Assembly: GCF_028705895.1 (NCBI RefSeq) | Contig: NZ_JAQWCQ010000012.1 | Coordinates: 1 to 64,000, forward strand | Source: Massilibacteroides sp. | GTDB lineage: Bacteria > Bacteroidota > Bacteroidia > Bacteroidales > Tannerellaceae | Length of the DNA: 64,000 bases | Direction: 5' to 3' | Notes under the pieces: model-generated | Database searches by the model: none | What the model saw: only the letters and a program-made list of their open reading frames with translations | What the model was told of the DNA's origin: nothing | Shown here: positions 1-9,696 of the stretch, piece after piece | How the letters are laid out: each line of letters starts with the position of its first letter | Position numbering within the stretch: the stretch's first letter is position 1 | Position numbers and translations under genes: made by a program

Positions 1-479
1 AATTGTCGTCGGCTTCAACAGCGTTGTTTTAACGCGCTTTATTAAATAAAATGATAATATATGTACCCGAAAAACAAACACCGAAAAACCACACTTAAAA
101 CGCACGATACGGCATGCCCGTTTTTTTTGAATTATCAAAATTGAACAAAAAAAGGCAATGGATAAAATCTCCCTATTCTTTTTGGAAAAAGATTCTATTC
201 TTTTTTTGAATATAAAGGATATTTTTCAGAAAATAACCTTTGTATTTTCGGTAAAAAACGGGCTGTTTTAGTCTAAATACAATATTTATTGGTCTAAAAC
301 GATGCTGTAAATCAAAAAACAAGGATGGACATTTTTTTACGCGTAAGTAAAAGGCTGGAAAAAGTATCTATTTGTCAAAATAAAACACAAAAAATCAAAA
401 CTATTCGATTGGCTTTAATATATTGTAAATCAACAACATGAACGGGGTTGATTTTGTTGGAAGCCTCTGCTCAGCGTAG
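1..479. other. AT-rich non-coding stretch, nothing assigned
   Basis: I see no convincing coding region, RNA gene or terminator here. The stretch is very AT rich. It holds a pair of GGTCTAAAA-like words around 270-298 and an A/T block at 209-250 (AATATAAAGGAT then GAAAATAACCTTTG) that resembles a block at 15194-15258. It may be the upstream region of a gene lying to the left of the window. Confidence 0.4.
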
Positions 480-487
480 TCTCTAAA

Positions 488-773
488 CCAACGTCATCAA
501 CTCAAGCTATGCAGTTTGGTTTTAAGGCTGAAAGCCTGTTATATTATAACCCAACGCAACGTGTTGGGAAGGATGTAGAACGAGTCTCGCGCCCTGAAGG
601 GGCAACATAACAGATGTTAGGGTAGGTTTATACTGTCCTTTCAGGCCGCAAAGGAAGGGTATCCTATTACCCAACACGTTGTGTTGGGCTGATATATACT
701 CGGCTTTCAGCCGGAATTATTCGATGAATAGTAAGACTAAAGCGGAGCAAGAAGTTTGAGTCGATGACATTGG
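488..773. mobile_element. 286-bp foldback (MITE-like) element with TIRs and 8-bp flanking direct repeats
   Basis: The ends are inverted repeats: CCAACGTCATCAACTCAA (488-505) matches the reverse complement of 756-773 at 16 of 18 positions. TCTCTAAA flanks both sides (480-487 and 774-781), as expected for an 8-bp target duplication. Nested inside are a perfect inverted pair GGCTGAAAGCC (526-536)/GGCTTTCAGCC (702-712), a nearly perfect pair of CCCAAC...GTTGGG palindromes (550-568 and 670-688), and a diverged GCCCTGAAGGGGC (591-603)/GTCCTTTCAGGCC (634-646) pair. There is no open reading frame, so it would be non-autonomous. A REP-like element mobilised in trans by a Y1-type transposase is an alternative because of the short nested palindromes, but a target duplication fits that less well. 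Confidence 0.6.
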
Positions 774-958
774 TCTCTAAAATGTCAGTTTGCAGTATAG
801 ACGTATCACGATGGATGATTACCATAACAACCGGATATTTTGCCTGATCCTTTTTTTATTCATTCTAATGCTTTCCAGCGACCATCCTGCAACTATTGAT
901 TTGAGATTTTTTTTGTAAGATTCTTTTCCTTTGCAAAGATTAAACAGGTTCTTAGTTT

Positions 959-988
959 TTTGCTGTAAAAATAAATACGTTACCTTTG
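959..988 (+). promoter_or_regulatory. Bacteroidetes-type promoter for the fur-like/purA pair
   Basis: TTTG at 959-962 and TACCTTTG at 981-988, 18 bases apart, match the Bacteroidetes housekeeping consensus TTTG-N19-TAnnTTTG. Transcription would begin near 995, just before the ATG at 1008. Confidence 0.6.
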
Positions 989-1007
989 TGAAACCAGACT
1001 ATTTTAA

Positions 1008-1490
1008 ATGAGCCAGATGGAAAATATCTATACAGATTTGAAAATACTACTGACAGACTATCTTACTACGCAGAAGCTGCGTAAGACGGATGAACGGTAT
1101 GCTATTTTAGAACAGATTTGTTTGTTTCCATCTCATTTTGATATCTGTATGCTGTATGATCGGCTAAAAGAAACGAACTTTCGTGTTAGTAAGGCAACCT
1201 TGTATAATACATTAGATATATTGATTGCTGCCGACCTGATAGTGAAACATCAATTTACTGCCAAATCGATACAGTATGAACTGAAAGCTATGGCTGAAAC
1301 GCACTCGCACCTGATTTGTTCAATGTGCGGAGCTGTTCGTGAGATACGCGATTCTTCTTTGAAGAGGGATATAAAGAATATGAAGATAAGCCGGTTTACG
1401 CCGATGTTTCATACGCTTTATATTTATGGCATGTGCAGTAAATGCAAATATAAATTACAAAAGAACAATAAAGGCAATACAAAACAATGA
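1008..1490 (+). CDS. Fur-family transcriptional regulator
   Basis: A 160-residue metal-dependent DNA-binding repressor of the Fur superfamily. The N-terminal winged helix spans about residues 15-85, with the recognition-helix stretch VSKATLYNTLDIL at 60-72. The dimerisation part has the zinc motif H99-x-H101-x2-C104-x2-C107 and a second CxxC pair at C143 and C146, so the structural zinc site looks complete. The usual Fur metal-sensing His cluster is not obvious, so I cannot say whether it senses iron, zinc or peroxide. ATG 1008 is used; ATG 1017 would remove only three residues. The gene overlaps purA by ATGA (1487-1490), so the two are translationally coupled, an order commonly seen in Bacteroidetes. 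A promoter lies at 959-988. Confidence 0.88.
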   Translation: MSQMENIYTDLKILLTDYLTTQKLRKTDERYAILEQICLFPSHFDICMLYDRLKETNFRVSKATLYNTLDILIAADLIVKHQFTAKSIQYELKAMAETHSHLICSMCGAVREIRDSSLKRDIKNMKISRFTPMFHTLYIYGMCSKCKYKLQKNNKGNTKQ

Positions 1491-2758
1491 AAGTAGATGT
1501 TTTATTAGGTTTGCAATGGGGTGACGAAGGCAAGGGTAAGGTTGTCGATGTACTGACGCCGAAGTATGATGTGGTAGCTCGCTTTCAGGGCGGTCCGAAT
1601 GCAGGACATACGCTTGAGTTTAATGGTGAAAAATATATATTACGTTCTATTCCTTCAGGGATTTTTCAGGGCGGTAAGATAAATGTGATTGGAAACGGTG
1701 TCGTGTTGGATCCGCTATTGTTCCGTCAGGAAGCTGAAGCATTAGCAGCAAGCGGACACGATCTGACAAAACAATTGTTTATTTCTAAGAAAGCACATCT
1801 TATTTTACCTACGCATCGTGTTTTGGATGCAGCTTATGAAGCTTCCAAAGGTTCCGGAAAGATAGGAACAACCGGTAAAGGAATCGGCCCGACTTATACG
1901 GATAAAATCAGTCGAAATGGGTTACGTGTGGGTGATTTGTTGCATAATTTTGAAGAACGGTATGCGGCAGCAAAAGCAAAGCACGAGGCTATTCTTGCGT
2001 CTTTGAATTATAGTTATGACATCAAAGAGCTGGAAGCGGAATGGTTGTCTGCGCTTGATTATCTGAAACGGTTTAATCTGATCGATAGCGAACAGGTGAT
2101 TAATGATTATCTGAAAGACGAAAAATCAGTTCTTGCGGAAGGTGCGCAGGGAACGATGTTGGATATCGACTTCGGATCTTATCCTTTTGTAACTTCTTCC
2201 AATACGATTTGTGCAGGTTGTTGTACCGGTTTAGGAGTATCTCCACGTAATATTGGTGAGGTGTTCGGCATTTTTAAAGCTTATTGTACGCGTGTGGGTA
2301 GTGGCCCGTTCCCTACTGAATTGTTCGATGAAACAGGAGATAGAATCTGTGAACTCGGACATGAGTTCGGTTCTGTTACAGGGCGTAAACGTCGTTGTGG
2401 ATGGATTGATTTGGTGGCGTTGAAATATGCCGTTATGATTAATGGCGTAAGTCAATTGATTATGATGAAGAGTGATGTGCTTGACTCTTTTGAAACGATT
2501 AAGGCTTGTGTGGCTTATCGTATTGATAGTGAAGAAGTAACTACTTTCCCTTATGAAATAGGAGAAGGAATCGAACCTATTTATGTAGAACTGCCGGGTT
2601 GGAATACGGATATGACAAAAATGCAGAGCGAAGACGAATTCCCGGAAGAATTTAATGCATACCTGTCATTTTTAGAAGAAGAACTGGGTGTGCCGGTGAA
2701 GATTGTGTCAGTAGGACCGGACAGAGAGCAAACAATTGTCAGATATACGGAAGATTAA
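1487..2758 (+). CDS. purA: Adenylosuccinate synthetase
   Basis: Converts IMP, aspartate and GTP to adenylosuccinate, the first committed step from IMP to AMP, in the cytosol. The 423-residue length is normal. The N-terminal QWGDEGKGK loop places catalytic Asp at residue 13, and GPNAGHT places catalytic His at 41, the same numbers as the E. coli enzyme. GTTGKGIGPTY (IMP binding) and TGRKRRCGW (GTP/aspartate side) follow. The start overlaps the fur-like stop codon by ATGA, so expression is probably tied to that regulator. No terminator is visible before the next gene, 111 bases downstream. Confidence 0.98.
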   Translation: MKVDVLLGLQWGDEGKGKVVDVLTPKYDVVARFQGGPNAGHTLEFNGEKYILRSIPSGIFQGGKINVIGNGVVLDPLLFRQEAEALAASGHDLTKQLFISKKAHLILPTHRVLDAAYEASKGSGKIGTTGKGIGPTYTDKISRNGLRVGDLLHNFEERYAAAKAKHEAILASLNYSYDIKELEAEWLSALDYLKRFNLIDSEQVINDYLKDEKSVLAEGAQGTMLDIDFGSYPFVTSSNTICAGCCTGLGVSPRNIGEVFGIFKAYCTRVGSGPFPTELFDETGDRICELGHEFGSVTGRKRRCGWIDLVALKYAVMINGVSQLIMMKSDVLDSFETIKACVAYRIDSEEVTTFPYEIGEGIEPIYVELPGWNTDMTKMQSEDEFPEEFNAYLSFLEEELGVPVKIVSVGPDREQTIVRYTED

Positions 2759-2869
2759 TTTGCTGAAAACGACTAAAAACAGGCCGTATAAAACTACTAA
2801 AGTAATTTGGCAGACTTTTTGTCGTTTAGATTGTTATAGTATTAATAATTAGTCTTTAATGAAAGAAGT

Positions 2870-3547
2870 ATGATGTATTGGATTATATTTATTGGTTTTG
2901 CCTTATTGAGCTGGATTGTTTCTTATCGTTTGAAGAACAAATTCGAGAGATATTCCAAAGTGCCCTTACCTAATGGTATGACAGGAAAGGATGTGGCTGA
3001 AAAGATGTTACATGATAATGGGATTTATGATGTAAAGGTAATTTCAACTCCAGGTCATTTAACAGACCATTATAACCCGGCTAATCAAACGGTCAATCTG
3101 AGTGAGTCTGTTTACTATAGTAACAGTGTCGCTGCTGCTGCTGTGGCTGCTCACGAATGTGGACATGCCGTTCAACATGCCACCGCATACGCTCCATTGA
3201 AAATGCGTTCGGCACTTGTTCCGGTTGTTAGTTTTTCATCTAATATTATGATGTGGGTGATTTTAGCCGGTATGTTGATGATTAATACTTTCCCTCAGTT
3301 GTTATTGTTTGGTATTATTTTGTTTGCCTCAACTACTGTATTCAGTTTTATCACTCTACCTGTTGAGATAGATGCAAGTAAGCGTGCGCTGGTTTGGCTA
3401 AGTAATGCCGGAATAACGAATGTGTCAACCCATGATAAAGCAGAAGATGCGTTGCGTTCTGCCGCCTATACCTATGTGGTAGCAGCATTGGGTTCGTTGG
3501 CAACTTTGCTTTACTATATTATGATCTATATGGGGCGCCGCAATTAA
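2870..3547 (+). CDS. Membrane zinc metallopeptidase, YugP type
   Basis: A 225-residue integral membrane protein of the neutral zinc metallopeptidase_2 family (YugP-like, PF04298 by motif). Residues 2-18 form the first membrane segment. HECGH at 95-99 is the HExxH zinc site, followed by hydrophobic segments at about 115-160 and 197-217. The family is widespread and its substrate is not established, although a membrane-protein or peptide protease is expected. Start is the first of two adjacent ATGs. It is followed by a strong terminator at 3573-3612, so it ends the fur-like/purA transcript or is a single-gene unit. Confidence 0.85.
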   Translation: MMYWIIFIGFALLSWIVSYRLKNKFERYSKVPLPNGMTGKDVAEKMLHDNGIYDVKVISTPGHLTDHYNPANQTVNLSESVYYSNSVAAAAVAAHECGHAVQHATAYAPLKMRSALVPVVSFSSNIMMWVILAGMLMINTFPQLLLFGIILFASTTVFSFITLPVEIDASKRALVWLSNAGITNVSTHDKAEDALRSAAYTYVVAALGSLATLLYYIMIYMGRRN

Positions 3548-3572
3548 ATAATGTAATCAATAAGAAGATACA

Positions 3573-3612
3573 AAGCCTTTCGGAACAAAAATGCTTCCGA
3601 AAGGCTTTTTTC
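3573..3612 (+). terminator. Rho-independent terminator
   Basis: AAAGCCTTTCGGAA (3573-3586) pairs with TTCCGAAAGGCTTT (3595-3608) and runs into a T tract. It separates the peptidase gene from hisS. Confidence 0.9.
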
Positions 3613-3663
3613 ATTTGATTTATTAACTTTGTGAGCTGAAATAAATAATAAGATAAAGAAGAC

Positions 3664-5019
3664 ATGCAGAAACCATCGATACCGAAAGGAACCCGGGATT
3701 TTTCACCCGAAGAAATGGCGAAACGAAATTATATATTCAATACAATTCGTGACGTATATCATTTATACGGTTTTCAACAAATAGAAACACCGGCTATGGA
3801 AAATTTATCCACCCTGATGGGAAAGTATGGTGAAGAAGGAGATAAGCTGTTATTTAAAATTCTGAATTCGGGAGATTGTTTTTCCGGCATAACAGATGAA
3901 GAATTAAGCGAACGTAATGCGGTTAAGTTTGCAGCGAAAGCCTGTGAAAAAGGCTTGCGTTATGACTTGACAGTTCCCTTTGCCCGTTTTGTCGTACAGC
4001 ATCGAAATGAAATTACGTTTCCCTTCAGACGTTATCAGATACAGCCGGTATGGCGTGCCGACCGTCCTCAAAAGGGGCGCTATCGTGAGTTTTTTCAATG
4101 CGATGCGGATGTCGTGGGATCAGACTCTCTGATTAATGAGGTAGAGTTGATACAGATTATGGATGAAGTGTTCCGCCGCTTGAATATCCGTGTATCTATT
4201 AAAATGAACAACCGTAAGATTTTAACAGGAATTGCCGAAATTATCGGTGAAGCAGAAAAAATTGTAGATATAACGGTTGCCATTGATAAATTAGATAAAA
4301 TCGGTTTGGAGAATGTCAATGCAGAACTACGGGAGAAAGACTTGTCGGACGAAGCAATCGATAAATTACAACCGATTATCCAATTGAGTGGCTCCAACAA
4401 TGAAAAATTAGAACAATTAAGAACTGTTTTAGCTAATTCGGAAACCGGAATTAAAGGGGTAGAGGAATTAGCTTTTATCCTGAAACGTATAGAGCTTTCT
4501 CCTATAGATGCCGAATTAGAATTAGACCTGACTCTGGCTCGTGGTTTGAATTATTATACAGGAGCGATCTTCGAAGTGAAAGCATTGGACGTACAGATTG
4601 GTAGTATAACAGGAGGTGGCCGGTATGACAATCTGACGGGTGTATTCGGTTTGAACGGAGTGTCGGGAGTGGGTATTTCTTTTGGAGCTGATCGTATTTT
4701 TGATGTGTTGAATCAGTTGAATTTATATCCCGAAGATGCATTGCAGACTACTCAATTGCTGTTCGTAAACTTTGGCGAGAAAGAAGAAGAATATCTGTTA
4801 CCTTTAGTTTCAAAAGCACGTGCAGCCGGCATACGTGTGGAGTTATATCCTGAAAGTGCAAAGATGAAAAAGCAGATGGGATATGCCGATGCAAAGAAGA
4901 TTCCTTACGTAGCTATAGTCGGTGAGACCGAAATGGCTGAAGATAAGATTAACCTGAAAAATATGACTACCGGTGAACAACAATTACTGACAGTTGATGA
5001 ATTAATAAAACAGTTTTGA
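3664..5019 (+). CDS. hisS: Histidine--tRNA ligase
   Basis: Class II aminoacyl-tRNA synthetase charging tRNA-His. The protein is 451 residues. The N-terminal [10 protein letters not shown], motif 2 at about 137-147 ([11 protein letters not shown]), the histidine-specific [13 protein letters not shown] loop and GGGRYDNL are all present. The anticodon-binding domain follows from about residue 355. A possible -7 element TAACTTTG lies at 3624-3631, with no clear -33 partner because the upstream terminator occupies that place. The gene stands alone between a terminator and the groESL control region. Confidence 0.97.
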   Translation: MQKPSIPKGTRDFSPEEMAKRNYIFNTIRDVYHLYGFQQIETPAMENLSTLMGKYGEEGDKLLFKILNSGDCFSGITDEELSERNAVKFAAKACEKGLRYDLTVPFARFVVQHRNEITFPFRRYQIQPVWRADRPQKGRYREFFQCDADVVGSDSLINEVELIQIMDEVFRRLNIRVSIKMNNRKILTGIAEIIGEAEKIVDITVAIDKLDKIGLENVNAELREKDLSDEAIDKLQPIIQLSGSNNEKLEQLRTVLANSETGIKGVEELAFILKRIELSPIDAELELDLTLARGLNYYTGAIFEVKALDVQIGSITGGGRYDNLTGVFGLNGVSGVGISFGADRIFDVLNQLNLYPEDALQTTQLLFVNFGEKEEEYLLPLVSKARAAGIRVELYPESAKMKKQMGYADAKKIPYVAIVGETEMAEDKINLKNMTTGEQQLLTVDELIKQF

Positions 5020-5066
5020 CTTCTATCTTTTAGCAAGGTGTCGTAGGCCGTGCGAAACCCGACAAT

Positions 5067-5143
5067 CTGTCAGTTTGTCTGGATCGGCTACGGTCTAAAA
5101 TGACAGTTCTTATACTCCCTTTCGGTTTGGCACAGTATTCGTA
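5067..5143 (+). promoter_or_regulatory. Putative groESL control region with inverted repeat and sigma54-like element
   Basis: CTGTCA (5067-5072) and TGACAG (5101-5106) form an inverted pair, and TTGGCAC at 5127-5133 resembles a sigma54 -24 box. The -12 part (TCGT, about 5139-5142) is weak. Initiation would fall near 5153, giving a leader of about 50 bases before groES. No TAnnTTTG element is seen. This is a pattern-based call. Confidence 0.35.
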
Positions 5144-5202
5144 TATTATAAGGCGTAAATGCAAATAAATAATCATATTAATAAATTTAAAATACCAAGA
5201 AA

Positions 5203-5472
5203 ATGAACATTAAACCATTAGCAGACAGAGTGCTGGTTAAGCCCGCTGCAGCAGAAGAAAAGACAGTTGGAGGAATTATTATTCCCGATTCAGCAAAAGA
5301 AAAGCCTTTAAAAGGTGAGGTTGTTGCCGTAGGAAATGGTACAAAAGATGAAGAAATGGTGGTTAAAACCGGTGACAGCGTATTGTATGGTAAATATGCA
5401 GGAACTGAGATTGAGCTGGAAGGTGAACAATACCTGATCATGCGCCAGTCTGATATTTTAGCTATTATCTAA
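5203..5472 (+). CDS. groES: Co-chaperonin GroES
   Basis: The 89-residue GroES cap that closes the GroEL folding chamber. [13 protein letters not shown] at the N-terminus, the mobile loop around residues 17-30 ([17 protein letters not shown]) and the roof/anchor region GNGTKDEEM are diagnostic. It lies 31 bases upstream of groEL as a two-gene heat-shock operon. The upstream region carries an inverted repeat and a sigma54-like element instead of a standard promoter. Confidence 0.98.
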   Translation: MNIKPLADRVLVKPAAAEEKTVGGIIIPDSAKEKPLKGEVVAVGNGTKDEEMVVKTGDSVLYGKYAGTEIELEGEQYLIMRQSDILAII

Positions 5473-5503
5473 TTGTTGAATTAATAAAAAAAGCATAAAA
5501 GTT

Positions 5504-7144
5504 ATGTCAAAAGAGATTTTGTTTAATATGGATGCCCGCGACCAATTGAAAAAAGGCGTGGATGAATTGGCTAATGCCGTAAAAATTACTTTAGGCCCGA
5601 AAGGACGTAACGTGATCATCGAAAAGAAATTCGGTGCTCCTCATATTACCAAAGACGGTGTAACCGTAGCTAAAGAAGTGGAGTGTGCTAATCCATTCGA
5701 AAATATGGGTGCTCAATTGGTGAAAGAGGTAGCTTCCAAAACAAATGACAATGCCGGTGACGGTACGACTACAGCTACAGTATTGGCTCAATCAATTATC
5801 GGTGTAGGGTTGAAGAACGTTACAGCCGGAGCTAACCCTATGGATTTGAAACGTGGTATCGACAAAGCTGTTGCAAAAGTCGTTGATCATATTGCAAGTC
5901 AGGCTGAAGCGGTAGGTGACAGTCTTGAAAAAATCGAACACGTAGCTAAAATTTCTGCGAATGGCGACGAAACAATCGGTAAACTGATTGCAGAAGCTAT
6001 GAAAAAAGTAAAAACTGAAGGTGTTATCACTGTTGAAGAAGCTAAAGGTACTGAAACTACAGTTGATGTAGTAGAAGGTATGCAATTTGACCGTGGTTAC
6101 ATTTCTCCATATTTTGTAACGGATACAGAAAAAATGGAAGCTCAGATGGAGAATCCATATATCTTGATCTATGATAAAAAGATTTCTGTATTAAAGGAAC
6201 TTCTTCCTATTTTGGAACAAACCGTACAATCTGGTCGCCCAATGTTGATCATAGCTGAAGACATCGACAGTGAAGCATTAGCTACTTTGGTTGTAAACCG
6301 TTTGCGTGGTTCTTTGAAGATTTGTGCTGTTAAGGCTCCAGGATTCGGTGACCGTCGTAAAGCCATGTTGGAAGACATTGCTGTATTGACAGGTGGTACT
6401 GTTATCTCTGAAGAAACAGGCTTGAAATTAGAAGCTGCAACAATGGAAATGTTGGGTACGGCAGAAAAAGTAACCGTAAACAAAGATAATACAACTATTG
6501 TAAATGGTGCTGGTGACAAAGAATCTATCCAGGCACGTATCGGTCAGATCAAAGTTCAGATCGAAAATACGACATCTGACTATGACAAAGAAAAACTACA
6601 GGAACGTTTGGCTAAAATGGCCGGTGGTGTAGCTGTTCTTTACGTAGGTGCTCCTTCTGAAGTGGAAATGAAAGAAAAGAAAGACCGCGTGGATGACGCA
6701 TTAAGCGCTACACGTGCTGCAATCGAAGAAGGTACAGTTCCTGGTGGAGGTGTTGCTTATATTCGTGCAATCGAAGCTCTTGAAGGCTTAAAAGGTGAGA
6801 ACGAAGACGAAACAACAGGTATTGAAATCGTTAAACGTGCCATCGAAGAACCTCTTCGCCAGATTGTTGAGAATGCAGGTAAAGAAGGTGCTGTGGTTGT
6901 TCAGAAAGTAAAAGAAGGTAAAGGTGATTTCGGTTACAACGCTCGTACAGACGTTTACGAAAACTTGTGTAAGACTGGTGTTATCGACCCTGCAAAAGTT
7001 ACCCGCGTAGCTTTGGAAAATGCTGCATCAATAGCAGGTATGTTCCTGACAACAGAATGCGTGATTGCAGAAAAGAAAGAAGAAGCTCCAGCTATGCCTC
7101 CGATGAACCCGGGTATGGGTGGCGGCATGGGTGGTATGATGTAA
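5504..7144 (+). CDS. groEL: Chaperonin GroEL
   Basis: The 60-kDa chaperonin subunit, 546 residues, full length. The equatorial ATP site has [12 protein letters not shown], the apical domain holds [14 protein letters not shown], and [17 protein letters not shown] lies in the C-terminal equatorial part. The protein ends in the usual Gly-Gly-Met tail ([10 protein letters not shown]). It is cotranscribed with groES and ends at the bidirectional terminator 7165-7199. Codon choice is more biased than in neighbouring genes, as expected for high expression. Confidence 0.99.
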   Translation: MSKEILFNMDARDQLKKGVDELANAVKITLGPKGRNVIIEKKFGAPHITKDGVTVAKEVECANPFENMGAQLVKEVASKTNDNAGDGTTTATVLAQSIIGVGLKNVTAGANPMDLKRGIDKAVAKVVDHIASQAEAVGDSLEKIEHVAKISANGDETIGKLIAEAMKKVKTEGVITVEEAKGTETTVDVVEGMQFDRGYISPYFVTDTEKMEAQMENPYILIYDKKISVLKELLPILEQTVQSGRPMLIIAEDIDSEALATLVVNRLRGSLKICAVKAPGFGDRRKAMLEDIAVLTGGTVISEETGLKLEAATMEMLGTAEKVTVNKDNTTIVNGAGDKESIQARIGQIKVQIENTTSDYDKEKLQERLAKMAGGVAVLYVGAPSEVEMKEKKDRVDDALSATRAAIEEGTVPGGGVAYIRAIEALEGLKGENEDETTGIEIVKRAIEEPLRQIVENAGKEGAVVVQKVKEGKGDFGYNARTDVYENLCKTGVIDPAKVTRVALENAASIAGMFLTTECVIAEKKEEAPAMPPMNPGMGGGMGGMM

Positions 7145-7164
7145 TCAACCTCTCGTTATATATA

Positions 7165-7199
7165 AAAAAAGTCCTGCGAAACTCGCAGGACTTTTTTTA
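7165..7199. terminator. Bidirectional terminator between groEL and the lipoprotein gene
   Basis: GTCCTGCGA (7171-7179) pairs with TCGCAGGAC (7183-7191). An A tract precedes it and a T tract follows, so it can end transcripts from both sides. Confidence 0.92.
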
Positions 7200-7673
7200 T
7201 TGCTTTGTCAATTTAATCTGAATGTTTTTAATCGCATTTCCCTTATTCCATATTCCGTCTCCCCCGGATTCGGACAGATCCTTTAGAGAAAATGCTACAT
7301 CTGTAGTATCATTTTTGAAGTGTCCCTGATTGGCTTCTCCATCAATATCCTTTATTATAAATCTGAATAACTGGTCTTTTGCCACTCCTCCGCGTTTCCA
7401 CTCAAACTCACCCTTGTCATCTGTATAGAGAGAATCCGAGTGTTGATACAATTTATTGTCTATGTCGTAAGGAACTTCAACAAGTATGTTTTTTATTGCT
7501 TTTGAATCTGAAGTTGTAACTTTTCCTTTAACAGAATAAGTCGCAACAAGAGAGTTGTTTGAAGGTGTGTCAATGGCATCCATCTCGTCATCCATCGAAC
7601 AAGATAGGCAAATACCCAATAATCCGATCAGCCCTCCGGCTTTCAATCTGTTAAAACAACTATTCTTTTTCAT
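7197..7673 (-). CDS. Small lipoprotein with transthyretin-like beta-sandwich
   Basis: A 158-residue predicted lipoprotein. I place the start at ATG 7673 (MKKNSCFNRLKAG...), because the upstream in-frame extension to 7802 begins with TTG and would put a hydrophobic stretch before the signal peptide. The lipobox is LLGICLSC. The mature part carries YSVKGKVTTSDSKAIKNILVEV and YTDDKGEFEWK, typical of carboxypeptidase-regulatory/transthyretin-like sandwiches. The pattern also recalls the Bacteroidetes lipoproteins found next to radical-SAM/SPASM genes, but no radical-SAM gene is in the window. Function unknown. Confidence 0.65.
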   Translation of the reverse strand: MKKNSCFNRLKAGGLIGLLGICLSCSMDDEMDAIDTPSNNSLVATYSVKGKVTTSDSKAIKNILVEVPYDIDNKLYQHSDSLYTDDKGEFEWKRGGVAKDQLFRFIIKDIDGEANQGHFKNDTTDVAFSLKDLSESGGDGIWNKGNAIKNIQIKLTKQ

Positions 7674-7823
7674 CAAACAATAATTTATCCATATAAATAA
7701 GATGCAAAAGAAAACAAAAAGTTGCATGTCATTCAGTAAAAATGTGAAAGTTACGCAGGAAACAATTTTAAAAGCAGGATATTCCGTAACTTGCGGCCTC
7801 AAAATAATAAGAAAGACTATCGT

Positions 7824-9671
7824 ATGAAAGATTTCATAAAAGTGCTGAAGCGCTTTGTGCCTCCTTATAAAAAATATATGGTGTTGAATGTTATCTTCAA
7901 CCTCCTGTCGGCTATATTGAACCTTTTCTCTTTTATGCTTATTATTCCTATTCTGGACATACTTTTCAAAACAAATGATAAAGTATATTCTTTTATGGAA
8001 TGGAATTTCGATTTCAGTAACTGGGAATCAATGAAAGAGATATTCGCAATCGTCAAAAATAATTTTTTCTGGTTTGTAAGTAATTATATTGACGTGTATG
8101 GAGGATCAGCTACGTTGATTATGTTAGGCGTATTCTTAGTCACGATGACTTTTCTGAAAGTGTTGACTATGTATCTTGCTTTTTATACGATGATCCCTAT
8201 CCGTACAGGAGTAGTTCGGGATATACGTAACCAGATAAATCAAAAGATTACCCAACTCTCACTCGGCTTTTTTTCCGAAGAACGAAAAGGCGATATTATT
8301 GCCCGGATTTCGGGTGATGTGAATGAGATAGAAACCTCCATTATGAGTTCGCTGGATATGTTGTTCAAGAACCCGATTATGATAATTATCTATCTCACCG
8401 GGATGATCCTGATTAGTTGGGAACTGACCGTTTTCGTATTGATTCTACTACCCTTAGCCGGATATCTGATGGGGCAGGTGGGGAAAAAACTGAAACGTAA
8501 ATCTTTTGAAGGGCAGGAACAATGGGGGCGATTGATGAGCCAAATAGAAGAAACCCTAAGCGGACTACGTATTATTAAGGCCTTTAATGCAGAAAAAAAG
8601 ATACAACAACGTTTTGAAGCGAGTAATGATAAATTTCGTCGGATTACCAACCGTATCTATCGCCGTCAACAGATGGCGCATCCGATGAGTGAATTTCTGG
8701 GTACAGCTACGATTGCGATTGTTTTATGGTATGGAGGTACTCTGATTCTGGGAAATAACAGTTCTATCGATGCCTCAACCTTTATTTATTATTTGGTGAT
8801 ATTTTACAGTATCATTAATCCCGCAAAAGATTTAAGTAAAGCAGCCTATGCCATACAAAAAGGCTTGGCTTCTATGCAGCGTGTGGATAAGATACTGATG
8901 GCCGAAAGTACAATCAATGATCCTGAAGTGCCCGAAAAAATTGCGTTGACAGAGAAGATATCCTATAATAACGTTTGGTTTAAATACCAGAATGATTGGG
9001 TACTCAGAGATATAAACTTAGATATACACAAAGGTCAAACTGTTGCATTAGTGGGACAATCAGGTTCCGGGAAAAGTACAATGGTTGATCTCTTGCCCCG
9101 TTTTTACGATGTAGATAAGGGAAGTATAACCATTGATGGTACGGATATCCGAAATGCCAAACTATATGATTTACGTTCACTTATGGGAAATGTTAATCAG
9201 GAAGCGATCTTGTTTAACGATACATTCTTTAATAATATAGCCTTTGGGGTGGAAAATGCAACCCTTGAACAGGTGGAAGAAGCTGCCCGTATAGCCAATG
9301 CGCACGAATTTATTATCACAACCGAAGAAGGGTATAATACAAATATCGGTGATAGGGGAGGGAAACTGTCCGGAGGACAGCGTCAGCGTATCAGTATTGC
9401 GCGTGCAATACTTAAAAATCCTCCGGTACTTATACTTGATGAGGCTACATCCGCATTGGATACTGAGTCCGAGCGTCTTGTTCAGGATGCTTTGGAAAAA
9501 CTGATGAAAAACCGGACTACTATTGTGATTGCTCACCGCCTCTCTACAATTCGTAATGCCGACGTAATCTGTGTCATGCACGAAGGTAAGATCGTAGAAA
9601 GAGGTCGTCACGACGAACTAATCGAACGAAACGGTTATTATAAGAAGCTTTGCGATATGCAGAGTTTTTGA
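7824..9671 (+). CDS. ABC exporter, MsbA-like (half transporter)
   Basis: A 615-residue fused transmembrane/ATPase half transporter that should work as a homodimer in the inner membrane. Six membrane helices cover about residues 15-315. The ATPase domain has Walker A GQSGSGKST (near 411), the signature LSGGQRQRISIARA (near 515), Walker B VLILDEATSALD and the H-loop IAHRLSTIR. Similarity to lipid A-core flippases is the basis for the MsbA suggestion; a lipid or drug exporter role is also possible. ATG 7824 is preferred to an in-frame TTG at 7791. A weak -7 element TAACTTGC at 7787-7794 lies too close to the ATG to be certain. Confidence 0.85.
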   Translation: MKDFIKVLKRFVPPYKKYMVLNVIFNLLSAILNLFSFMLIIPILDILFKTNDKVYSFMEWNFDFSNWESMKEIFAIVKNNFFWFVSNYIDVYGGSATLIMLGVFLVTMTFLKVLTMYLAFYTMIPIRTGVVRDIRNQINQKITQLSLGFFSEERKGDIIARISGDVNEIETSIMSSLDMLFKNPIMIIIYLTGMILISWELTVFVLILLPLAGYLMGQVGKKLKRKSFEGQEQWGRLMSQIEETLSGLRIIKAFNAEKKIQQRFEASNDKFRRITNRIYRRQQMAHPMSEFLGTATIAIVLWYGGTLILGNNSSIDASTFIYYLVIFYSIINPAKDLSKAAYAIQKGLASMQRVDKILMAESTINDPEVPEKIALTEKISYNNVWFKYQNDWVLRDINLDIHKGQTVALVGQSGSGKSTMVDLLPRFYDVDKGSITIDGTDIRNAKLYDLRSLMGNVNQEAILFNDTFFNNIAFGVENATLEQVEEAARIANAHEFIITTEEGYNTNIGDRGGKLSGGQRQRISIARAILKNPPVLILDEATSALDTESERLVQDALEKLMKNRTTIVIAHRLSTIRNADVICVMHEGKIVERGRHDELIERNGYYKKLCDMQSF

Positions 9672-9696
9672 TCCCCGAAATATAATTTCTATAGTT

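Noticed and set aside
7674-7802. Longer reading of the lipoprotein gene to 7802
   Set aside because: It begins with TTG and would put a second hydrophobic stretch before the signal peptide; ATG 7673 gives a normal lipoprotein.
9177-9611. Open frame opposite the exporter ATPase region
   Set aside because: It lies over conserved ATPase codons of the real gene, has no recognisable domain and no start signal.
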